Assembly: GCA_902806105.1 (NCBI GenBank)
Contig: CADCVI010000180.1
Location: forward strand, 1-25,179
DNA length: 25,179 nucleotides
DNA from: an uncultured Rubrobacteraceae bacterium
GTDB lineage: Bacteria; Actinomycetota; Rubrobacteria; Rubrobacterales; Rubrobacteraceae
Direction of reading: 5' to 3'
The notes under the pieces are model-generated. The model was not told the origin of the DNA. It was given only the letters and a program-made list of their open reading frames with translations, and searched no databases. A program made the position numbers and the translations under genes. This document shows, piece by piece, positions 14,858-22,885 of this stretch. Each line of letters opens with the position of its first letter. Position 1 is the stretch's first letter.

Positions 14858-17800
14858 CTACCCGGCCCTCCTGCCGCGCCTGCCCGCCCTCAGGAACGCG
14901 CCGGGGGAGGGGGAGACGCTTGGTGTCGGGATGCTGCCCGTGAGGGCGCTGCTCAGGCTCTCTATGCGCTGCACCAGGAAGGCGAAGCCCCGCGAGTCCG
15001 TCCTCTCGACCCGGCCCTCCAGCAGGAACGCGCCCTCGCGGTGCAGGAGGTGGCCGTACCTCTCGTAGGCGGAGCGGAAGATAGTGGTCTGGAGGAGCCC
15101 GGTCTCGTCCTCGATCACCAGGAAGTACACGGGGTGGCCGCTCTTCGTGGGCGGGCTCTGGAGGCACTCTATAAGCCCCGCGGCCCGTGTTCGCGTCCCG
15201 TGTGGCTGCTCCATGACCTCCTCGCTTGGCAGGACCCCCATCTCCTTCAGGGCGTCCCGGTAGGGCGAGAGGGGGTGGCGGGAGACGTTCAGGGAGAGCG
15301 CCTCCCACTCCATCCTCTCCCGGGCCGTCTCCGACACCGGCAGGCGCCTGACGCCCTCCCTCGCCGTCCACCAGCTCGCCGGGTGCGGCATCGGTATCTC
15401 CGGCTGGCTCGCGCGCCTGCCGTGTTTCTTCGGCAGCCTGCCGGCCTCCCCGAGCGCTCCGGCCCGGCCGTCTCTGCCCCCCAGCCCGTCCAGAAAGCCG
15501 GCCTCCGCCATGGTCCGCAGCGAGTCCCCCTCCACGGCGGTCCTCCGGTACAGGTCCGCGACCGAGGCGAAGGGTTTGGCCTCCCTCTCCGAGAGGATCG
15601 AGGCTATCGCCGTTCGCGAGAGGCCCTTCGAGTAGGAGAGGCCGACCCTCAGGGCCGTCCCCGAACCCTCGACCGTGAAGCCCTCCCCCGAGAGGTGGAC
15701 GTCGGGGGGGAGCGTCGCGACGCCGATCCTGCGGGCCTCGTTGAGCAGGGTGCGCGGGCTGTAGAAGCCCATCGGCTGGCTGTTGAGGAGGCCGCAGAAA
15801 AACTCGGCCGGATGGTGGCGCCTCATGTAGGCGCTCGCGTAGGAGAGCTCGGCGAACGCGGCCCCGTGCGCCGCCGAGAAGCCGTAGACGCTGAAGCCCT
15901 CCATCCACGAGAAGACCTCCTCCGCCTTCGCCCTGGAGACGCCCCTGGCTCCGGCCCTCCGCACGAACTCCCTCTTCAGCGCGAGCATCGCCCCCGGTCC
16001 CCTCTCGCGGGTCATGGCGCGGCGGACGAGATCGCCCTCGGCCAGCGTAAAGCCCGCGACCTTGCGCGAGATCTCCAGCACCTGCTCCTGGAAGACCATG
16101 ACGCCGTGCGTGGGCCTCAAGACCTCTTCCAGCTCGGGGAGCGGGACCGAGTAGGGCTCCAGGCCGTTCTTCCGCCTCACGTAGGGCGTCACGAGGTCGC
16201 CCCTCATCGGGCCGGGCCGGAACAAGCTGATCTGGGCGACGAGGTCGGTGAGCCTCCTCGGCTTGAGCCGCGTCGAGAGGTTCATCTGGCCGGGCGATTC
16301 GAGCTGGAACATCCCGGCGTTCCGGCCGGTGCGGATCAGGCGGTACGTCTCCGCGTCGTTCCTGGGCGGGGCGAGCGGGTCCACCTTCCTGCCGAGCTTC
16401 TCCGAGACGAGCTCCCCGGCCTTGCGCATCGCCGTGTGCATCTTGAGGCCGAGCAGGTCGAGCTTCGGGAGACCGGCGTATTCGAGGTCGTCCTTGTCGT
16501 ACTGGGTCCTGAGGAGCCCTTCCTTCCCGGACGGCTCCAGCGGCACGAGCCCCGAGAGGTGCCGCTCCTCGCTGCCGAAGACGGCGCCGCCGTTGTGGGT
16601 GCCCGCCTGCCACAGCTTCCCGTGGAGCCCCGCCGAGAGCTCCATGAGGAGCCGGTACCTCTCCCGATCCTGCAACGGATGTCCCCGCATCGCCGGCTCC
16701 TGGAGCGCCCTCTCCCAGCCGTGGATCGGATGGACCAGCGCGTCCCTGTCCCTCACCCTCGCGGGCACGTGGCGCGAGAGCTCGTTCGTCTGTGCCGGCG
16801 AGCATCCGAGCGCCCTCGCCGCCACCCTGACGGCCCCGCGCAGGGAGAGCGTGCCCGCCGTCGCCGCCACCGCGGCACCGTGGCGCTCGTACCGCCGCAT
16901 CAGCTCGTCCCTGACCCCGTCGCGGCCCTCAGAGTCCAGATCCAGGTCTATGTCCGGCGGGTCCTCACGGTCCTCGTGCATGAACCTCTCGAAGAGGAGC
17001 CTGTGGGAGAAGGGCTCCGGGCTCGTGAGCCCGAGGCAGTACGACACGAGCGAGTTGGCGGCGCTCCCCCGGCCCGTCACCGGCACGCCCCTCGAACGCG
17101 AGATCTCCGCCGCCTCGTGCGCCAGCAGAAAGTAGGACGCGAACCCGAGCTTCCTTATGCAAGAGAGCTCCCGGTTCAGCCGCGTCCAGACCTCGCTCCC
17201 CGGCCTCCTCCCGTACCTCTTCGTGGCACCCGCCTTCGCGAGCCGGAAAAGCTCCCCCTCCGGCGTCGCCCCCGACGGGAGCAGGACGCCCGGCACGTGG
17301 ACCTCCCCCGTGAGCCTCACGGAGCCCGCGCACCTCTCCGCCACCCCGGCGGCGTTCCTCAGCGCCTCTGGCCGGTCCCCGAAGACCCGCGCCATCGTCC
17401 CGGGGGATCTTAGATACAGGCGATCCGTCGGCCGGTACCCCGGTCCCGGCAGCCGCGAGAGGCTCGACGCCGCCGCGAGCACCTCGTGCAGCCGATGATC
17501 CGCCGGACTGAGGTAAGCCACCTCGTTCGTCGCCAGGGTCGGCAGGTCCTCCTCCCCCGCGAAAGCCTCGACCCTCCCGACCCTCCTCCGGCTCCCGGCG
17601 GTGCCGTCGTCGGAGAGCTCCACGAAGAGCCGGCCGCGGCCGAACGCCCCGCGCAACCCGCGGACCACCCCCCGGGCCTCCCCGCCCCGCCCCGACAGGA
17701 CGAGGCCGGGGACGAGCCCGAAGGGGACCGCCCCGGTCAGGCAAACCAGCCCCTCCGCGTGCTCCAGCAGGGCGTCGAGGGGGCAGACGGGACGGCGCCT

Positions 17801-18121
17801 CTCCTCCGAGGAGCACCTGTAAAAGGTGACGAGCCGGCAGAGGTTCCGGTAGCCCTCCATCCCCTCCGCCAGCAGCACCACGCCCCCGCGGGCCCCCCGG
17901 ACCTCCACGCTAACCTCGGCGCCCACCACCGCCCGTACGCCCGCGACCCTCGCGGCCCTCAGGAACCTCGGCACCCCGTAGAGACCGTCCCGGTCCGTGA
18001 TCGCCAGGGAACCCATCCCCATCCCCGACGCCGCCTCCACGAGTTCCTCCGGCGTCGCGACCCCGTAGCCGTACGAGAAGCCGCTCCTCACGTGCAGGTG
18101 CGCGAAATCCCGAGAGGACAT
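14858..18121 (-). CDS. dnaE2: Error-prone DNA polymerase III alpha subunit DnaE2 (ImuC)
   Basis: C-family polymerase of 1087 residues that performs translesion synthesis in the SOS response. It has an N-terminal PHP domain (HLHVRSGFSYG at residue 7, ITDRDGLYG), the palm with PPDIDLDLDSEG carrying the catalytic Asp pair, and the DnaE2 hallmark YGFSAAHGAAFAELSYASAYM followed by LLNSQPMGFYSP, which separates DnaE2 from replicative DnaE1. An HhH region and an OB domain near the C-terminus (AAGLIECLQSPPTKSGHPVYFLVIED) follow. Length is normal for DnaE2. The ATG at 18121 lies 17 nt after the DUF6504 stop. Upstream open frame to 18652 is on the wrong frame for the DUF6504 gene and is not part of it. 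A LexA-like box lies upstream of the two-gene unit. No imuB is adjacent. Confidence 0.95.
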   Translation of the reverse strand: MSSRDFAHLHVRSGFSYGYGVATPEELVEAASGMGMGSLAITDRDGLYGVPRFLRAARVAGVRAVVGAEVSVEVRGARGGVVLLAEGMEGYRNLCRLVTFYRCSSEERRRPVCPLDALLEHAEGLVCLTGAVPFGLVPGLVLSGRGGEARGVVRGLRGAFGRGRLFVELSDDGTAGSRRRVGRVEAFAGEEDLPTLATNEVAYLSPADHRLHEVLAAASSLSRLPGPGYRPTDRLYLRSPGTMARVFGDRPEALRNAAGVAERCAGSVRLTGEVHVPGVLLPSGATPEGELFRLAKAGATKRYGRRPGSEVWTRLNRELSCIRKLGFASYFLLAHEAAEISRSRGVPVTGRGSAANSLVSYCLGLTSPEPFSHRLLFERFMHEDREDPPDIDLDLDSEGRDGVRDELMRRYERHGAAVAATAGTLSLRGAVRVAARALGCSPAQTNELSRHVPARVRDRDALVHPIHGWERALQEPAMRGHPLQDRERYRLLMELSAGLHGKLWQAGTHNGGAVFGSEERHLSGLVPLEPSGKEGLLRTQYDKDDLEYAGLPKLDLLGLKMHTAMRKAGELVSEKLGRKVDPLAPPRNDAETYRLIRTGRNAGMFQLESPGQMNLSTRLKPRRLTDLVAQISLFRPGPMRGDLVTPYVRRKNGLEPYSVPLPELEEVLRPTHGVMVFQEQVLEISRKVAGFTLAEGDLVRRAMTRERGPGAMLALKREFVRRAGARGVSRAKAEEVFSWMEGFSVYGFSAAHGAAFAELSYASAYMRRHHPAEFFCGLLNSQPMGFYSPRTLLNEARRIGVATLPPDVHLSGEGFTVEGSGTALRVGLSYSKGLSRTAIASILSEREAKPFASVADLYRRTAVEGDSLRTMAEAGFLDGLGGRDGRAGALGEAGRLPKKHGRRASQPEIPMPHPASWWTAREGVRRLPVSETARERMEWEALSLNVSRHPLSPYRDALKEMGVLPSEEVMEQPHGTRTRAAGLIECLQSPPTKSGHPVYFLVIEDETGLLQTTIFRSAYERYGHLLHREGAFLLEGRVERTDSRGFAFLVQRIESLSSALTGSIPTPSVSPSPGAFLRAGRRGRRAG

Positions 18122-18138
18122 CCCGTCGATGCCGCCGC

Positions 18139-18573
18139 TCAGTCCACGGTCCCCACGAGGGACCAGGCGCCGTCCTCTCGCGCGAGGTCGACGACCGACC
18201 CGTCCGAGAGGAGGACGCGCACGACTACCCTGTCCCTGGTCTCCTCGTCGCTCCACCACCGCCCGACCTCCCGCCACCTGGAGAGGGTCTCGACGACGCT
18301 GCGCTCCCCGCGGGGCCTCCCGCTGCCCCGAAGGTGCCGCACGACGAGCCCGCCGCCCCGGCGATGTCCGACCTCGACCGGTTCCTCCGAGACGTGAACC
18401 GCCTGGCCCCCCCGGCACGGCCTCTCCATCTCCGAGGCCCTGCACAGCCACGGCGCGCGGAGCAGGTGCTCCGCAACGGCCCTCCTGGACCCGGGCGTCG
18501 GGAACAAGGGCTCCTCGAACCCCGCGGGCCGCAACGGGTAGCGGTGTACCTCCGAGACGCCGGTTCCCTCCAT
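18139..18573 (-). CDS. DUF6504-like protein upstream of dnaE2
   Basis: Product of 144 residues. The C-terminal part resembles DUF6504, a domain found with ImuB/DnaE2 mutagenesis genes in actinobacteria: EVGRWWSDEETRDRVVVRVLLSDGSVVDLAR followed by GAWSLVGTVD, a run of beta strands with conserved Trp. The N-terminal part (YPLRPAGFEEPLFPTPGSRR) is proline-rich. It has no polymerase motif, so it is not ImuB itself. The ATG at 18573 follows GGAAGGGGGAG. It ends 17 nt before dnaE2 and surely shares its transcript. Its exact role is unknown; an accessory role for DnaE2 is inferred from position. The domain match is from memory of the family, not a search. Confidence 0.7.
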   Translation of the reverse strand: MEGTGVSEVHRYPLRPAGFEEPLFPTPGSRRAVAEHLLRAPWLCRASEMERPCRGGQAVHVSEEPVEVGHRRGGGLVVRHLRGSGRPRGERSVVETLSRWREVGRWWSDEETRDRVVVRVLLSDGSVVDLAREDGAWSLVGTVD

Positions 18574-18685
18574 GTCTCCCCCTTCCGCAAGGGAGAGCCC
18601 GCCCCCCGTTGCGGCAGGAAGGGGTGGGGAGGCCCTCCCTCTCCGGGTACAATCCGGGGGAAGGGCGTCCTCATCTTCCGAACAC

Positions 18686-18729
18686 CCTCGCGAGACCGCT
18701 CTGGTTGGCCGCCGGTCGGTCTCGCGAGG
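18686..18729. repeat. 12-bp inverted repeat in the dnaE2-lexA intergenic region
   Basis: CCTCGCGAGACC (18686-18697) pairs exactly with GGTCTCGCGAGG (18718-18729) across 20 nt. It would lie in the 5' leader of the DUF6504-dnaE2 transcript, about 110 nt before the start codon. It may be an RNA hairpin, a terminator-like attenuator or a protein site. Confidence 0.6.
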
Positions 18730-18780
18730 CCCGGGGTGGGGGCGCTCCTCTTCTTTTCGTGAGTATTCCGCGTTCACGCT

Positions 18781-18802
18781 ACCACAAACCGTAGTTTGCG
18801 GT
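18781..18802. promoter_or_regulatory. LexA (SOS) box between lexA and DUF6504-dnaE2
   Basis: CAAACCGTAGTTTG (18785-18798) is a perfect CAAAC-N4-GTTTG palindrome; outer ACC and GGT extend it to 18781-18802. It differs from the Gram-positive box CGAAC-N4-GTTYG only at position 2 (and its partner). It lies 61 nt before lexA and 208 nt before the DUF6504 start, where it could control both directions. Confidence 0.75.
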
Positions 18803-18858
18803 CCAGGGCGAGATGGGGTAATGTGTCGCCGCGAGGCCTTTGGCGACGGGGGTGTGAG

Positions 18859-19509
18859 GTGGTGCCCGAGAACTGGAAGACGAGGATGGAGATGCTCCGG
18901 CACCTGGCGCGGGTGGCGGCGAGGGGCGAGGGCGCTCCGAGCGTGCGCGAGGTGGGGGAGGCCGTGGGCCTGCGCAGCTCGCAGACGGCGCACAAGCACC
19001 TCAGAAAGCTGGAGGAGGCAGGATACGTGGAGCGGGAGGGCGGGGAGAGGCGCGCCAGGGGCATCCGGCTCACACAGAAGGGCTGGGAGGCCGCGGGCGA
19101 GATGCCGCTCCTCGGCAGGATCGCGGCCGGCCGCGGGCTCGAGGCCGTGGCGGCGGGGGACGAGGCGTACTCCCTGGCGGCGGAGCTTCTAGGATCGCGC
19201 TCGGGGAGGCCGCGTTACCTGTTGAGGGTGGTGGGGCAGTCCATGATCGGGGCACACATCGCGGACGGGGACCTGCTCGTGGTCGAGGAGGACGAGGACC
19301 CGCCGGACGGGACCGTGGTAGCGGCGCTCCTCAGGGGCGGCGAGGAGGTGACCGTCAAGCGGATCTACCGGGAGAGGGGCGAGGGCGGGGAGACCTTGAG
19401 GCTCAGGCCCGAGAACGGCGACCACGAGGACCTCGTCGTGCCCGCCGAGGACGTGACCGTGCAGGGCCGCGTCGTCTACGTGGTCCATCCGCCCCGGGGG
19501 AGGCGTTAG
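18859..19509 (+). CDS. lexA: LexA SOS repressor
   Basis: Self-cleaving repressor of DNA-damage genes, about 216 residues. The N-terminal winged helix has PSVREVGEAVGLRSSQTAHKHLRKLEEAGYV. The cleavage site is Ala90-Gly91 in RIAAGRG, and the S24 catalytic pair is Ser128 (VGQSMIGAHI) and Lys167 (EVTVKRIY), all numbered from GTG at 18859. GTG 18862 is an equally good start; GGGGG lies a few bases upstream of both. No good ATG is available. It is divergent from DUF6504-dnaE2 with a LexA-like box between them, so it probably represses itself and the mutagenesis genes. Confidence 0.94.
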   Translation: MVPENWKTRMEMLRHLARVAARGEGAPSVREVGEAVGLRSSQTAHKHLRKLEEAGYVEREGGERRARGIRLTQKGWEAAGEMPLLGRIAAGRGLEAVAAGDEAYSLAAELLGSRSGRPRYLLRVVGQSMIGAHIADGDLLVVEEDEDPPDGTVVAALLRGGEEVTVKRIYRERGEGGETLRLRPENGDHEDLVVPAEDVTVQGRVVYVVHPPRGRR

Positions 19510-19544
19510 GGGAGGGTATCCGCCGCTTCCCGGGTTCGTGGCGG

Positions 19545-19550
19545 TAGAAT
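19545..19550 (+). promoter_or_regulatory. Possible -10 box (TAGAAT) for the ACT-domain gene
   Basis: TAGAAT matches TATAAT at 5 of 6 bases and lies 38 nt before the small ORF at 19588. I see no convincing -35 box at 17 nt, so this is weak. Confidence 0.3.
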
Positions 19551-19587
19551 CCGCGTTCGTCAGGCCGAGCGAGAGGTAGCCCTTGAG

Positions 19588-19650
19588 ATGCGTAGCGTAG
19601 AAGAGATGTTCTTGCAGTTGCCCGCGTACTTCGAGGCGTTGTGTCCGTGA
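19588..19650 (+). CDS. 20-codon upstream ORF, possible leader or SCP2-like remnant
   Basis: ATG at 19588 with GAGAGG eleven nt upstream opens a 20-residue ORF starting MRSVEEMFLQLPAYFEA. Its TGA (19648-19650) lies 10 nt inside the start of the ACT-domain gene (GTG 19641), so its translation could be coupled to that gene. The SVEExFxxLPxxF pattern resembles the N-terminus of SCP2 sterol-carrier proteins, but nothing of that domain follows. It is either a short coupling ORF, a remnant, or chance. Confidence 0.35.
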   Translation: MRSVEEMFLQLPAYFEALCP

Positions 19651-20342
19651 AGGGAGACGCGGGGGAGGGTCGTTCGGCGCCGCTCGCGCTCATGATAGAT
19701 ACCGTGGCCGACGCGCCCGGGATCCTGTACGAGCTCACGCGCGTCATCTTCGAGCACGGGGCGAACATAACCTACGTCGACATCGCCGAGCGGCGCGCGG
19801 GCTCCTCGACCGTCTACTTCGAGATGGAGGAGGCCGCGGGTGGCTCCGGGGCCTCCGAGGTCCTGATCCGCGACCTCAAGGCGCTGCCGGTCGTGCGGGA
19901 CGTGGATCGGGCGCCGTCGTTCGCCAAGGTTTACGGCAAGAGGATCATCGTCGTCGGCGGCGGGGCCCAGGTGGGGCAGGTGGTCGTGGGCGCGGTCGCC
20001 GAGGCCGACCGGCACAACATCCGCGGGGAGAAGATCTCGATAGACACGATCCCCCTCGTCGGAGAAGAAGACCTCGCCTCCGCCGTCCGGGCCGTCGCCC
20101 GCCTCCCGCGCGCCGTCGCCCTCGTCCTCGCCGGAGCGCTCATGGGCGGCGACGTCGCCCGGGCAGTCCTGGAGATCCGGGAGAAAGGCATCATCGTCCT
20201 CTCCCTCAACATGGCCGGGGGCGTCCCCGATGCCGCCGACCTCGTGGTCACGGACCCCGTGCAGTGCGGCGTGATGGCCGTGATGGCCGTCTCCTCCTCC
20301 GCCCGCTTCGACATTCGCCGCCAGACGGGAAAGCGTTACTGA
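19641..20342 (+). CDS. ACT domain protein with DUF5612
   Basis: Soluble protein of 233 residues. The N-terminal ACT domain (about 13-80: LALMIDTVADAPGILYELTRVIFEHGANITYVDI) is a small-molecule, usually amino-acid, sensing module. The second part (about 95-230), with IIVVGGGAQVGQVVVGAVAEADRHNIRGE, then IDTIPLVGEEDLASAVRAV and GVPDAADLVVTDPVQCGVMAVMAV, resembles DUF5612, which is mostly known from archaea and some bacteria; it has Rossmann-like GGGAQVGQ. Function of DUF5612 is unknown, so this is a putative regulator or ligand-responsive enzyme. The start GTG 19641 overlaps a 20-codon ORF; no good ribosome site precedes it, which supports coupling. No cotranscribed downstream gene. Confidence 0.82.
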   Translation: MSVKGDAGEGRSAPLALMIDTVADAPGILYELTRVIFEHGANITYVDIAERRAGSSTVYFEMEEAAGGSGASEVLIRDLKALPVVRDVDRAPSFAKVYGKRIIVVGGGAQVGQVVVGAVAEADRHNIRGEKISIDTIPLVGEEDLASAVRAVARLPRAVALVLAGALMGGDVARAVLEIREKGIIVLSLNMAGGVPDAADLVVTDPVQCGVMAVMAVSSSARFDIRRQTGKRY

Positions 20343-20506
20343 GCCAGCGGCCTCCGGCGGTCAGTCCCCGGTGCCAAGGCCGTTTGGCCCTCTCTCCTTG
20401 TCGAAGACGGGAAAGGTCCAACGCCAGTTTCTTCGCCGTTACCCCGTGCTCCTCTGCCCGACGCTATACAACTCCATGACCGACACGGTCTCGCCTGCGC
20501 AAGCTT
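20343..20506. other. Convergent intergenic spacer
   Basis: Non-coding spacer between the ACT-domain gene and the convergent lipoprotein gene. A short GCCAA...TTGGC inverted repeat near 20375 is the only structure seen, and it is too weak to call a terminator. Confidence 0.5.
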
Positions 20507-21628
20507 CTACTCAACCCTCGTCCACGTGCCGCATCTTTGGGATTCGAACCCGGCGTCCGTCGGCGCGATCGTCACTACTGTCGATGCATCGGTGTTTCCG
20601 TTGGCGATTATGTTCTCGAACCCTCCGTTAAACCCAGCCAGCCTCGCGTAGTAACAACCGCTGGATCCGCTGTTTCTATAAGTTCCGGGTTCGATGTCTG
20701 TACCTACGATGTACATGCCTTCATCGAAGGACGTTTTGCTCTCCGTAATCGCGGACAAGTTACCTGTCCAGGTACCGCATCCGTTGGATTCGAAGCCGGC
20801 GTCCGTCGGTTCGATCGTGACGATCGCCGGCCCGGTTGCATTACCGTTGGCCAAGATATCCTCGAACTCCCCGCTGAAGCCGCCGAGGCGCGCGTAGTAA
20901 CACCCTGACGAGCTCTCCCTGGTTCGATAAGTTCCGGGTTGCACGTCCGAGCCCACCTGGTACGTGCCGTCGCCAAAATCACCCGAATCTCCCTCCGACG
21001 GGGGCGTCGATTCGGGCTCGTACTGGGCAGTCTCCTGCTCGTCCCCGGCGAAGGTCGATGCTTGCTCGTCCCTCATCACCACACGCCAAGCCGCGCCTTC
21101 GCGTACCAGCGGCTGGGTTACCCCGTAGGTCTCCTGGCCCGAGCTGCTGCTCGCGGTCAGCTCTGCTTCCACTGTCGCGTCGTCGCCCCTATCGTCTACC
21201 GAAAGGAAGGAGTAATCCGTTATGGAGTAGGGTGCGTTGGCCTCGAAGTAGGCCGCGTACTGCTCCGGCGTGATCAGCAGCTTGCTCCTATCGTCGAAGA
21301 GCGCGTAGGCCCCCTCGTAGTCGCCCGCGTTGATGAGGCGGTACTGGAGAGCGAGAACCTCCTCGGGCGACCCTTCTTGGGTCGTGGGCTGCTCGTCGGG
21401 CCGATCGGCCGGAGGAGAGGAGGGGGGCGACGCCGTGTTTTCCTCGTCCTCCGGGGCTTCCGCTACCGTAACGGTCTTCGTTACCTCGCGGGTCACTTCT
21501 CGCGTCGGCGGCTCCGCGTCCTCGCCGGTCGGGCCTCCCTGTTCGGTACCGCACGAGGACAGCGCGAACACCACAGCTACCAGAAGCCCGACGCATACCA
21601 AAACCCTGAAACGCACCAAACGCCCCAC
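20507..21628 (-). CDS. Lipoprotein with NTF2-like domain and two tandem C-terminal repeats
   Basis: Surface lipoprotein of about 373 residues. A signal peptide ends in the lipobox ALSSC. A Thr/Pro/Glu-rich linker (TREVTREVTKTVTV) leads to a domain around SPEEVLALQYRLINAGDYEGAYALF, which resembles DUF4878/NTF2-like lipoprotein domains. Two 67-68 residue repeats end the protein. Each has GTYxVGxDxxPGTYR, then SSGCYYARL, a GFxGxFExIxANGN stretch, and VTIxPTDAGFES with a CGTWT end. Two Cys per repeat could form disulfides. I chose GTG at 21628, 7 nt after GGGGAAGG; the ATG at 21673 lacks a site. Single gene, convergent with the ACT gene. Ligand unknown. Confidence 0.85.
   Translation of the reverse strand: MGRLVRFRVLVCVGLLVAVVFALSSCGTEQGGPTGEDAEPPTREVTREVTKTVTVAEAPEDEENTASPPSSPPADRPDEQPTTQEGSPEEVLALQYRLINAGDYEGAYALFDDRSKLLITPEQYAAYFEANAPYSITDYSFLSVDDRGDDATVEAELTASSSSGQETYGVTQPLVREGAAWRVVMRDEQASTFAGDEQETAQYEPESTPPSEGDSGDFGDGTYQVGSDVQPGTYRTRESSSGCYYARLGGFSGEFEDILANGNATGPAIVTIEPTDAGFESNGCGTWTGNLSAITESKTSFDEGMYIVGTDIEPGTYRNSGSSGCYYARLAGFNGGFENIIANGNTDASTVVTIAPTDAGFESQRCGTWTRVE
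20519..20968 (-). repeat. Two tandem domain repeats within the lipoprotein gene
   Basis: Units at 20519-20719 (67 codons) and 20765-20968 (68 codons) are separated by 45 bp. The protein units are similar in nearly every block (DxxPGTYR, GCYYARL, FxGxFExI, PTDAGFES), and the DNA is also visibly similar, which points to internal duplication. Confidence 0.8.
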
Positions 21629-21769
21629 ACGAAGACCTTCCCCTAGCCCACCAATAAGCAATGTTAGGCACACGGAGGATCTCCGCGCTACCCAGCGTTC
21701 CTTTCGGCGCCCTTCGGGTCCCCGTCTTCGCGCTGCCTCCCTGTAGCATCCGGGGGCGTCAGGAGGGGC

Positions 21770-22885
21770 TTATCCCCACACCTCCTCGGCGGTCTCTACT
21801 ATGAGGCGGAGCTTGGCCCATTGCTGCTCGTGGCTCAGGGCGTTGCCCTCGACGGTGGAGGAGAAGCCGCACTGGGGGGAGAGGCAGATCTGGTCGAGGT
21901 CGACAAACTGGCTGGCCTCCTCTATGCGCCTCTTGAGCGTATCCTTTGATTCGAGCTCGCCGCGCTTGGTGGTGACGAGGCCGAGGACCACTATTTTATC
22001 CCCCGGAACGAAGCGCAACGGTTCGAAGCCCCCCGAACGCGCGTCGTCGTACTCGAGGAAGAAGCCGTCGACGTCGAGCTCGTTGAACAGGGCTTCGGCG
22101 ACGAAGTCGTAGCCGCCCTCGGCGACCCACGAGGAGCGGAAGTTGCCCCGGCACATGTGGGTGGTGACGGACATCCCCTCGGGCCTCCCGGCGAGCGCCC
22201 GGTTTATGTTGCGGATGTAGGTCTCGTGCTGGTGCTCGGCGTCCCCTCCCAACGACGCGATGTGCTCGCGCTGGCGCGGGTCGTTGAGGTAGGCGAGGCT
22301 CGTGTCGTCGAACTGGAGGTAGGTGCAGCCGAGGGCCGCAAGCGCCCTTACCTCCTCGGCGTAGGCGGCGGTGAGGTCGTCCCAGAATGCTTCGAGGTCC
22401 GGGTAGACCTTCTCGTTTATGGCGGCGCGCCCCCCGCGGTAGTGGACCATGCTCGGGGAGGGGATGGTGAGCTTCGGCGTGGCTTTCGTGGGGAGGGACT
22501 TCAGGTACTCGAAGTCCTCGCCGAAGATGGCCTGCTCCAGGCCGATCCTGCCCTCCACCTTGAGCGCTGCGGGGGTGAACTCGATGTCGCCCTCGGCGTT
22601 GTGGAACTCGACCTTCATGTCGCTGGGGGCCTTTTCTATGCCACCGAGCGCGTACATGAAGTCCATGTGCCAGGAGGCGCGGCGGAACTCGCCGTCGGTC
22701 ACGGATCGGAGACCGACCTCTTCCTGCCTGCGCACGACGTCTCTTATGGCGTCGTCCTCGATGCCCCGGAGCTCCCCGGCCCGGATGCGTCCCGCCGCGA
22801 AGTCCTCCCGGGCCTTCAGGAGCTCCGGCGGACGCAGCAGGCTCCCGACGTGGTCTGCGCGAAACGGCGGCGTGTTACGCGGCAT
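21770..22885 (-). CDS. Cobalamin-independent methionine synthase-like protein (YxjG/YxjH type)
   Basis: Cytosolic zinc-dependent methyltransferase of 371 residues, similar to the C-terminal half of MetE and to Bacillus subtilis YxjG/YxjH. It opens PPFRADHVGSLLRP, the usual start of this group. Zinc/thiol ligands fit: HMC (His243, Cys245), Glu278 in FFLEYDD, and Cys339 in LSPQCGFSS. It lacks the N-terminal half that MetE uses for folate binding, so the methyl donor may differ. The ATG at 22885 has GGGAGGA 8 nt upstream; an in-frame start at 22918 is less likely. Single gene; no riboswitch seen upstream. Confidence 0.9.
   Translation of the reverse strand: MPRNTPPFRADHVGSLLRPPELLKAREDFAAGRIRAGELRGIEDDAIRDVVRRQEEVGLRSVTDGEFRRASWHMDFMYALGGIEKAPSDMKVEFHNAEGDIEFTPAALKVEGRIGLEQAIFGEDFEYLKSLPTKATPKLTIPSPSMVHYRGGRAAINEKVYPDLEAFWDDLTAAYAEEVRALAALGCTYLQFDDTSLAYLNDPRQREHIASLGGDAEHQHETYIRNINRALAGRPEGMSVTTHMCRGNFRSSWVAEGGYDFVAEALFNELDVDGFFLEYDDARSGGFEPLRFVPGDKIVVLGLVTTKRGELESKDTLKRRIEEASQFVDLDQICLSPQCGFSSTVEGNALSHEQQWAKLRLIVETAEEVWG

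Noticed and set aside
14705..17413. Long plus-strand open frame (about 900 codons) opposite dnaE2
   Set aside because: Translation is Arg/Pro/Gln-rich with no domain; dnaE2 motifs on the other strand are decisive.
18122..18652. Extended N-terminus of DnaE2
   Set aside because: This stretch is the coding region of the DUF6504 gene in another frame; the DnaE2 family starts at the PHP domain.
20537..20552. tRNA T-arm-like sequence (GGTTCGAATCC on the minus strand)
   Set aside because: It is the codons for GFES in the lipoprotein repeat; no acceptor stem, anticodon arm or other tRNA part surrounds it.
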